Of a stretch of DNA of 41,601 nucleotides, positions 32,086-38,615 are shown in pieces. The number at the start of each line of letters is the position of its first letter. Position 1 is the stretch's first letter. Where the stretch lies: contig CAVEMS010000009.1 in the NCBI GenBank assembly GCA_963616935.1, positions 1 through 41,601 of the forward strand, read 5' to 3'. Both the position numbers and the translations under genes were made by a program. The DNA comes from UBA4951 sp963616935 (lineage in GTDB: Bacteria; Bacillota_I; Bacilli_A; RFN20; CAG-826). Below the pieces are notes generated by a model. The model did no database searches, was not told the origin of the DNA, and was given only the letters and a program-made list of their open reading frames with translations.

Positions 32086-33312
32086 TTAGTTTCTTTTCTC
32101 TAAATCGTCGATCATCAATAGAACCAAGAAGTTCCAGCTTTGGAACCCTTGGTTATTTAGTGGAGCACCAGTCTCTGGATCATAGTATTCATGGAATTCG
32201 CCACATTCAACGATATCCTTGCCGAGCAATCTAATCGTCTTGAGCGCGAGTTCCTTCGCCAAATCGTCATAGCCATAGTTCTTTAACCCAACATATGCGA
32301 AATAATTCGCGTTGATCCATATCGGTCCAGTCCAGCAAGAAGGATTGCCGGATTTGATGTTACGGTACATCTTTTCCGCTTTAGAGACGCTACGAATACC
32401 ATATGGGCTATAGAGGGTATTCGGATTCAAATAATGCTCCTCCACCACTCTTTTCGCCTCTTCCTTTGTGGCAATACCACTCCATAAAGGCAAGATTCCG
32501 GCCCACGTCTCTATTCTCATCGGCAAGGAATGGTAATTACGGGGAGCCCCGCTTTGGAGCCATTCATTCGGATCGACTTTCCTTAGGGATATATCCGCGC
32601 TATAGAAGAAGCCATCCCTTGCGTCGAACAATTCGTCATTGATGGCTTTGGCGAGACCATCCGCTTTATCTTTGTATTCTTTCGCTTCGCCTAAAAGGTC
32701 AAGCATCTTTGCCAAATCGGCCATCGCTTGATATTCCATTTGCATTAGGGAATTCAAATAAATCGTCGCGGTGCTGCATTTAGGACGATAGAACATCGTC
32801 GGATCGTTATCGAATCCAAGTCCCAAATCGTCGATCGGGAAGAACAAGCCGGTCTCATCGTCCCTTTGCTTGTTCTCATAATATCCAATGAACTTCTCCA
32901 TCTTCGGATATCCATTCCTAAGCCATTCGACATCGCCATAACGTTTGCATATCTCAATCGCGTGGAGAGCCAAACATGGCTTATGAATATTGGTGAACAC
33001 CCTCGGATCCAAAGCGAATAGCCACCAATGGGTGTCTTGGACCAGAATCGGTATCCTCCCTTGCTCATCTTGGGCATCGAGGAAATTAAGGACGCATCCC
33101 TTTTCATATTCTTCGATGGAAGGATCATCGATCCCCATCAAAGCTACACCGGTCAGCCACGAATCCCAATCCCATAGCTGATGCCTATAGGCAGCTCCTG
33201 GCACCAGATATGGATGCTTCAAATTGGCGACAGGCTCCCTGAAGTTGTTTTTATAGTTGCTTAAAATGTAGTCTTTGATCTTTTTCGCGTAGCGTATATC
33301 TTCTTGAGTCAT
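32086..33312 (-). CDS. GH63/GH37-type (clan GH-G) glycosidase
   Basis: 408 residues, no signal peptide, so cytoplasmic. AYRHQLWDWDSWLTGVAL (41-58) and CWTGPIWINANYFAY are the core motifs of (alpha/alpha)6 GH63 enzymes and relatives such as mannosylglycerate hydrolases; the Asp in DWDS and the Glu in HEYYDPETG are where the catalytic acid and base lie in this clan. It is shorter than eukaryotic GH63 but like bacterial members. AGGAG precedes the ATG. It stands alone with its own terminator. Whether the substrate is an alpha-glucoside, alpha-mannoside or glycosylglycerate cannot be told. Confidence 0.85.
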   Translation of the reverse strand: MTQEDIRYAKKIKDYILSNYKNNFREPVANLKHPYLVPGAAYRHQLWDWDSWLTGVALMGIDDPSIEEYEKGCVLNFLDAQDEQGRIPILVQDTHWWLFALDPRVFTNIHKPCLALHAIEICKRYGDVEWLRNGYPKMEKFIGYYENKQRDDETGLFFPIDDLGLGFDNDPTMFYRPKCSTATIYLNSLMQMEYQAMADLAKMLDLLGEAKEYKDKADGLAKAINDELFDARDGFFYSADISLRKVDPNEWLQSGAPRNYHSLPMRIETWAGILPLWSGIATKEEAKRVVEEHYLNPNTLYSPYGIRSVSKAEKMYRNIKSGNPSCWTGPIWINANYFAYVGLKNYGYDDLAKELALKTIRLLGKDIVECGEFHEYYDPETGAPLNNQGFQSWNFLVLLMIDDLEKRN

Positions 33313-33436
33313 ACTAGCTCCTATCTTGTGAATATCTAAATTCTAGAAAACGCCAAACAAAGAGCAAGCGGGAAACGAAATTCGGCTATAAACAGCAATA
33401 TTTAAAGATGTTATGGATGATGAAACGCTCTGAACG

Positions 33437-34786
33437 CTAAATCTTCAAAGAAGATAAATCAATTTTGTTTATCTTCCCTATCGGTTCGTTGTCCTTCAAA
33501 AACATCGCCATATAAATCGGTAAATAAGCAATTTTGCCATCGATCACCACGTTATGATTCGAAAAAACGATGGCGTGAGCAAAATAAGGAATTTGCATAA
33601 AATAAGTCAGCGCTGAATGTTGCTGATAATCCTTGCCGGATTTAACCTCGATTGGCAAAAGGTTCTCGTCACACTCGATCAAGAAATCAACTTCTCCGTG
33701 CTTTTTGTTATTGAAATAATATGTTTTAAAACCGTTCGCCTTGATTTCCTGAGCAATGAAATTCTCGTATATGGCACCGCAGTTTATGCTCTCGCCATGA
33801 TTCAGCATCTTGACGATTGTAGCTCTACCATACATTGACGACAACAGTCCGACATCGGATAAGAACAATTTGAAAAGACTGCTTTTTTTGCTGGCCTCCA
33901 ACGGCAATTGGAATTCGGTGACGTTATAAGTCGGTATGGCGACTCCAGCATCTATAAGCCAATTGAAACTATTCTCATATCTATCGAACTTCGCATTCTC
34001 ACCCAAATCCGAGAGCTGATATCTTTTGTTTTTCGAATTGAGTTCGCTCGGGATGAGTTCATAAGTCTTTATCAACTTCAGTTTGGACCTTTTCTCGTAT
34101 TTCGTAAAATCTCTTTTGTACTCGTTGATTATGTTCCTATGAATGCTCATCACTTTGTTCATATCTTGCGTGTCAACATAGACTTGGACGGCCTCTGGCA
34201 TACCTCCGACGGCCAAATATCTATAAAAGGAATCCAATAAAGTTTTGTGGATGGTTTCATCGACTGGTTCTTTTTTTTCGAATCTGTCCCTCAAATATTC
34301 GATGAGTTCTTTCGTCAAGCCGCTTGCGATGAAAAACTCTTCCAAATCCAACGGATACATCTCATATGATTCTAAATACCCAACCGGAGCAGATCTGAGA
34401 TTCGTCAATTCAACCCCCAATAACGATCCGCTCAAAATGTAACGGTAATCGCCTTGTTCGGCCAAAAACTTCAGAACGGTCAACGTTTCCTTGACTTCTT
34501 GCACTTCGTCAAGAAAAATAACCGTTCCTTTCCCAAGGGGTTTCTTAGAGACCAAACTGAGCTTTAGTTTAAAAGAAGCCTGGTCATCGTTAGCCAATGA
34601 CTCGAACGTTTCCTTTGACAACCTGTCATTAATGAAATTGAGCTCAACGTAATCGACGCCGCTCTCTTTGAGCGTTTCCCTGATCAAATAGGATTTGCCA
34701 ACCTGCCTTGCGCCGGTGATCATCATTGGTTTGGTCCCGTTTTTAATCCAATCTTGGATCTTTGATTTTAATTTCCTATATAACAT
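33437..34786 (-). CDS. AAA ATPase with DUF4143 and PD-(D/E)XK-like C-terminus (copy 1)
   Basis: 449 residues. Walker A GARQVGKS (25-32), Walker B VIFLDEVQE (D93, E94) and sensor region YILSGSLLG (116-124). The middle (about 190-330) is the DUF4143 winged-helix-like part with YLAVGGMPEAVQVY. The C-terminus has GEVDFLIE and LPIEVKSGK: D367, E380 and K382 fit the D-ExK pattern of PD-(D/E)XK nucleases. GAGGATAA precedes the ATG. The family is common and multi-copy in host-associated bacteria; a mobile or defence role has been suspected, but none is established. Its upstream region holds three 12-bp repeats at 32-bp period. Confidence 0.9.
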   Translation of the reverse strand: MLYRKLKSKIQDWIKNGTKPMMITGARQVGKSYLIRETLKESGVDYVELNFINDRLSKETFESLANDDQASFKLKLSLVSKKPLGKGTVIFLDEVQEVKETLTVLKFLAEQGDYRYILSGSLLGVELTNLRSAPVGYLESYEMYPLDLEEFFIASGLTKELIEYLRDRFEKKEPVDETIHKTLLDSFYRYLAVGGMPEAVQVYVDTQDMNKVMSIHRNIINEYKRDFTKYEKRSKLKLIKTYELIPSELNSKNKRYQLSDLGENAKFDRYENSFNWLIDAGVAIPTYNVTEFQLPLEASKKSSLFKLFLSDVGLLSSMYGRATIVKMLNHGESINCGAIYENFIAQEIKANGFKTYYFNNKKHGEVDFLIECDENLLPIEVKSGKDYQQHSALTYFMQIPYFAHAIVFSNHNVVIDGKIAYLPIYMAMFLKDNEPIGKINKIDLSSLKI

Positions 34787-34818
34787 AGTTATCCTCTATA
34801 TATATTATGATTGAATGT

Positions 34819-34894
34819 CCATTTTTCCAATAGAAAAAAATGTATTTTTGCCATTTTTCCAACGAAAAATTAAACGTTTTTGCCATTTTTCCAA
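34819..34894. repeat. Three direct repeats, 32-bp period, upstream of ATPase copy 1
   Basis: CCATTTTTCCAA occurs at 34819, 34851 and 34883, exactly 32 bp apart (about three helical turns), in the 190-bp leader between the two ATPase genes. The copy nearest the gene supplies TTGGAA on the minus strand, 17 nt upstream of TAATAT, so it may double as the -35 box. Confidence 0.8.
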
Positions 34895-34976
34895 CATCGT
34901 TTTTTTGTAAAAACGGAAGCGAAAAACTCGACAAGGGAAAAGACGACATCCTGCGAAACCACAAAAACGGCTTCTC

Positions 34977-36296
34977 TTAAATAAACAATATCATGTAATG
35001 AGGCAATGTTTTCTTGCCATCAGAAAAGCCGATATTGCCATTGACGAACTTATAAGCAACGGATGGTTTGTATTTGTCGATAAATCGATTAAGTGATGGG
35101 GTAACATTGTTGCCGGCCTTGACTTCGATCGGCTCGACCTCAGCATTCTTTTCTATCAAAAACTCGACTTCGTGTTCCTCATCCGGCCGGAAATAAAAGA
35201 GCCCATATCCTTTTTTCGTCAGGCATTCGCCGATGATATTCTCATAAATACCGCCTTTCGTATTTCCTTTAAGCGTGTCCTTAAGAACGGCAAGTTTCGT
35301 TTCGAATCCGTATCTTGAGCAAAGAAGTCCGGTGTCATTCATGTAAATTTTGAATTGTCCCTCATCGGAATTTCCTAGCAAAGGCAAATACGCCTCGCGG
35401 CACGCATAGGCGACGTGTACCAAAGACGAATCGATAAGCCAAGTGACGGACCCACCGTATTTCTTCTTCGTCTGCCCACGTTCCACCATGCCGTATTGAA
35501 ATTTGCAAGACTCCTTCGAGAGCTGCCTAGGAATCGAATCATAACATTTCTTGACTTTAATTTTTTCCGCTCCTTTAGCGTGTTTTGCGATGTCAAACTC
35601 ATAATCATCGACGATTCTTCTTTGAATTTCGTCAACTCTGTTGAAGTCTTGATTGGCGGCGAAGTCCGCTACGACCTCAGGCATACCGCCGACGACAATA
35701 TGCTCACGGAAATATTCTTCATAAGTAGAATTTGTGATTTCAGGCACCTTTTCGCCACTTTTCCAATATTCTCGAAGTGCGTCTATGCTCTCAGACGAAA
35801 CCCCAATAGCCCAAAGGAACTCCTCAAAATCAAGCGAATACATGGTCATGAAATCCTCATAACCGGTTGGATTCGATTCAGGGGGCTCGACGAGTCGATC
35901 ATCATCTTCCCCATACGTCAACCCCAAAAGGCTTCCGGACGTAATAATGTCATAACGTCCGTCCTCCGCCAAGAACTTGAGGGCTGAGCGGGCCTTTCCG
36001 CACGCCTGTATCTCATCGAGGAAAATTAAAGTATTCCCAGGAATGAGTTTAATTCCACGCATGTTGGCTGTCATCTTTTTGTAAATCGATTCAGCATCGA
36101 TATCGCCAGAAAAAACGTCTTTCAAAGAAGGGGTTTTTATAAAATTAATCTCAATGAAAGAGGCATATTCGTTTCGTCCAAACTCACGGACGAGGTATGT
36201 CTTTCCGACTTGGCGAGCACCCTTAATCATCAGACATTTATTCTTATGATTATTTTTCCATTCAACCAGAGCAGAATAGGCTTTCCTTTTGAGCAT
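34977..36296 (-). CDS. AAA ATPase with DUF4143 and PD-(D/E)XK-like C-terminus (copy 2)
   Basis: 439 residues, a diverged paralogue of the gene at 33437-34786. Walker A GARQVGKT (26-33), Walker B LIFLDEIQA (D94, E95), sensor IITSGSLLG. VVGGMPEVV marks the DUF4143 part. The nuclease-like motif reads EVEFLIE...PIEVKAG: E391 and K393 are kept, but the usual Asp is Glu378. GGGGGA precedes the ATG. Five and a half 33-bp repeats begin 42 bp upstream. The two genes are in the same orientation but separated by the repeat-bearing leader of copy 1, so they are probably separate transcripts. Confidence 0.9.
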   Translation of the reverse strand: MLKRKAYSALVEWKNNHKNKCLMIKGARQVGKTYLVREFGRNEYASFIEINFIKTPSLKDVFSGDIDAESIYKKMTANMRGIKLIPGNTLIFLDEIQACGKARSALKFLAEDGRYDIITSGSLLGLTYGEDDDRLVEPPESNPTGYEDFMTMYSLDFEEFLWAIGVSSESIDALREYWKSGEKVPEITNSTYEEYFREHIVVGGMPEVVADFAANQDFNRVDEIQRRIVDDYEFDIAKHAKGAEKIKVKKCYDSIPRQLSKESCKFQYGMVERGQTKKKYGGSVTWLIDSSLVHVAYACREAYLPLLGNSDEGQFKIYMNDTGLLCSRYGFETKLAVLKDTLKGNTKGGIYENIIGECLTKKGYGLFYFRPDEEHEVEFLIEKNAEVEPIEVKAGNNVTPSLNRFIDKYKPSVAYKFVNGNIGFSDGKKTLPHYMILFI

Positions 36297-36338
36297 TTTA
36301 TCCCCCGTTTATCATATATATCATAACACGAATTCATT

Positions 36339-36526
36339 AAAAAGGAATAAAATCGGGGTATCGATTTGTCGAAAAAGGAATAAAATCGGGGTATCGATTT
36401 GTCGAAAAAGGAATAAAATCGGGGTATCGATTTGTCGAAAAAGGAATAAAATCGGGGTATCGATTTGTCGAAAAAGGAATAAAATCGGGGTATCGATTTG
36501 TCGAAAAAGGAATAAAATCGGGGTAT
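36339..36526. repeat. 33-bp tandem repeat, five full copies plus a partial one
   Basis: A 33-bp unit starting AAAAAGGAATAAAATCGGGG and ending in TATCGATTTGTCG occurs at 36339, 36372, 36405, 36438 and 36471 without change, then 23 bases of a sixth copy. Each unit contains the inverted repeats ATCGgggtatCGAT and TCGAtttgTCGA. There are no unique spacers, so it is not CRISPR. It lies directly upstream of ATPase copy 2, ending next to its likely promoter (TATGAT on the minus strand near 36315-36320). Confidence 0.95.
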
Positions 36527-36687
36527 AAACCTCAATAATTTGTATTGGTAACAAAAGTGACAATAAGTATGTATTTTATCCTTATTTGGCATGCGTGAAG
36601 CAGACTCGGAAAGAAGATCGAAAGAAAACCATAACGACGAAAGGAAGACTATGGTTATCTATTTCAGCGATGATCGCTACGCCATAC
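36527..36687. other. Gene-free stretch
   Basis: Between the tandem repeat and the terminator at 36688 I see no supported gene. Together with the repeat and the short promoter region this makes a 450-bp non-coding interval. Confidence 0.5.
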
Positions 36688-36722
36688 AAAAAAGGAGCCA
36701 TCTTAACAACGAAGGCTCCTTT
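36688..36722 (-). terminator. Terminator of the 466-aa lipoprotein gene
   Basis: On the minus strand AAAGGAGCC pairs with GGCTCCTTT (9 bp, 14-base loop) and continues in T residues, 22 bp after the stop codon. Confidence 0.85.
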
Positions 36723-36743
36723 GGAATATATAGAATCAAACCA

Positions 36744-38144
36744 TCACATAAAATAATATGAATTCACTTCATATAATGTGTATTTATTTTCGATGATGTA
36801 CACTTCGCCAGGCTCAACGATAATTTTATCTTCGGTCGTTTCAACGCCGTTGACGTACATCTTTCCTATTTTCTTTCCATCTTCATCTTCGTAGTGTTGA
36901 AGAGTGTAGATGGACGATTCGCCTCCGCTTGTGCTGACTGATGTATTGAAGCGATAGTCTTTGTCCAAGGACGGTTCGAAGAAACCAGACGGATCGATTG
37001 AGGTTACTTCATCGAAAATGAATATCGATGCGTAATCTTCGCCTAACGAAACGGGTTTCGCATAGAATCTATCCACCGAACCGGGAATCACTTCTTCGCC
37101 GTTATATTTCCTGGTGAATTCTTTGTCGTAATAAAGTTCGCAAGCGTCTTCGAAATAATTGTAACTTGTTCCAGAAGCCCCACACTTAAACGAAAGAACG
37201 TTTCTATCGCAATAATAATCGTTTGCGAAATATACCGGGACGACGAATCGTTCGCCTTCTCCAGAATCGACGTAGCCTTCTTTGTCGAAAGAACCGTAGA
37301 ATTCTTCATTGAACGCGCTGCTATAAGTGATTTCTTGGGATTCTACTTGCTCACCAACGTGAACGCCGAATTTGCTATATGAAGAGACACAGTCGTATTT
37401 TAACGATGTAAAGCATTCTTTCCCGACATCTATGAAGAAATGATATTCATCGGTATAAGTCCAATTGCTAAGACTGTCATCGGAAATATCAATTATCTTG
37501 TCCTTGACGACGAATTCCTGGATTCCGTCTTTGACTTCCGCCGAATAAGAAACTTCGACATACGCATAGCCAAGGTAAAAACGTTCGAAATATTTTGTGA
37601 ATGCATTTAGATCATCGGAAATATCGAACAAGTCGAATACGTCCCAAGTGTACAAATAATCGCCATTATTGGAACTTTCCACAATCGCTCGATGGGATTT
37701 GTAGATGTATTTGTCGTCGTCGTTCCTTTCGTAGTAAAGCACGTTCCCTTCGTCGTCTTTCTCATAGCGGTAGGCGTAATTATAAGTGGTTTTCGCGTCT
37801 ACGCCGGCGGTTTCATAAGTATAAGTTTCCGTCTGAGCGAAAGACAGGTTATCAACATCGAAAGTCAGCTTCGTGATGTGTTCATTGTGTTCCGCGGGCG
37901 TTTCGTCGCTATAAGTGTAATCGACCAGCTTAGTGATCTCTAAAGTTGACTTCCTATCAACCTTAAAACTCGAATAGGCTTTTTTGAGTAACTTATAAGC
38001 GCTCTCTAATCCGTTAGAGATCGGTTCATTAGAGCTCGTTCCATCGGGGCCGGTGTCGGTTCCTGAGCTTTCGCCGCAGCCAGCAACAGCGAAAGCGGTG
38101 CCGGATAAAAGCAGAAGCATCAAAAGCCTTTTGGTGTTTTTCAT
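36744..38144 (-). CDS. Lipoprotein of unknown function
   Basis: 466 residues, lipobox VAGC, followed by a Gly/Ser/Thr linker. The body is rich in Tyr, Asp, Glu and Ser with alternating beta-strand pattern (DAKTTYNYAYRYEKDDEGN, YVEVSYSAEVKDGIQEFVV), loosely recalling LolA/LppX-type lipoproteins. Four Cys in the second half (around YDCVSSYS, YYCDRN, FKCGAS, DACELYY) may form disulfides. The C-terminal 150 residues look like one or two extra beta domains. A ribosome binding site AAGGAG precedes the ATG. No enzymatic motif was seen. It resembles in style, but not clearly in sequence, the four-repeat lipoprotein at 38616-40997. Confidence 0.8.
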   Translation of the reverse strand: MKNTKRLLMLLLLSGTAFAVAGCGESSGTDTGPDGTSSNEPISNGLESAYKLLKKAYSSFKVDRKSTLEITKLVDYTYSDETPAEHNEHITKLTFDVDNLSFAQTETYTYETAGVDAKTTYNYAYRYEKDDEGNVLYYERNDDDKYIYKSHRAIVESSNNGDYLYTWDVFDLFDISDDLNAFTKYFERFYLGYAYVEVSYSAEVKDGIQEFVVKDKIIDISDDSLSNWTYTDEYHFFIDVGKECFTSLKYDCVSSYSKFGVHVGEQVESQEITYSSAFNEEFYGSFDKEGYVDSGEGERFVVPVYFANDYYCDRNVLSFKCGASGTSYNYFEDACELYYDKEFTRKYNGEEVIPGSVDRFYAKPVSLGEDYASIFIFDEVTSIDPSGFFEPSLDKDYRFNTSVSTSGGESSIYTLQHYEDEDGKKIGKMYVNGVETTEDKIIVEPGEVYIIENKYTLYEVNSYYFM

Positions 38145-38357
38145 GTTTTTCTCCTTAAGTTATCTTCATCATATCGTGAGCAAGCACGTTTTAAAAGAAA
38201 ATTAGTTTAAGTAACGAACCATTATTGTCGAATAATTACTTCTTATCTATTCTTCGCCATATCTATGAATCTTATGCATAGATAGAAAGCGGCAATAAAT
38301 TCGTAGAATTCAATATGTATGAAACAACTTCTGGAAGAATAACAAAAGCCACATTAG
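38145..38357. other. Gene-free leader region
   Basis: Upstream region of the 466-aa lipoprotein and the left part of the ATPase relic. Contains a 7-bp inverted repeat pair around CATATCTATGAATC/TTATGCATAGATAG but no gene I can support. Confidence 0.4.
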
Positions 38358-38570
38358 CGAGAGAAAACAAACGACTTTGTATCTTTATTTGGCGGTATCG
38401 ACAACAGGAAAATTGGTTTTATCGCTATGAAACGCGACGAACGGATCTATATCCAAGTCTGCAAAGAACTTTCAAAAGAATCGGATAGAAAAATAGGGAA
38501 TTTGGCGAGAATAAAAGACAATTGCCCAAAATTCGTGGTCACTCTCGACGAATGCTCTATCGACACGTGA
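38358..38570 (+). pseudogene. C-terminal relic of a third AAA/DUF4143 ATPase
   Basis: An open frame from 38358 to TGA 38570 reads ...GGIDNRKIGFIAMKRDERI then YIQVCKEL...ARIKDNCPKFVVTLDE. This is the standard C-terminus of DUF4143-type ATPases of the KIYIQV subgroup (EVDFIAxK...KIYIQV...IKDxYPKxV). An ATG inside (38427) gives only 47 residues. A TAG lies just upstream in frame; a weak match to the preceding family segment (NKFVEFNMYE) appears in another frame near 38294-38326, suggesting a frameshift. The ATPase domain is gone. It is on the opposite strand from the two intact copies. Confidence 0.65.
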
Positions 38571-38615
38571 GTTCATTAATAAAGGAATTGCAATAGGTTT
38601 GATTTTGGACCGCTA

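Noticed and set aside
31801..32123. The 25-bp repeat as a target-site duplication or attachment site of an integrated element
   Set aside because: It encodes the conserved C-terminus of the same gene family on both sides, followed by different stops and terminators, which fits gene duplication better; no integrase or transposase lies between.
36339..36526. CRISPR array
   Set aside because: The units follow each other directly with no unique spacers and there are no cas genes in the window.
36230..36592. Repetitive protein encoded by the 33-bp array (11-residue repeats, open on both strands)
   Set aside because: 33 is a multiple of three, so the frames stay open by chance. The frames overlap the ATPase start and have no ribosome binding site.
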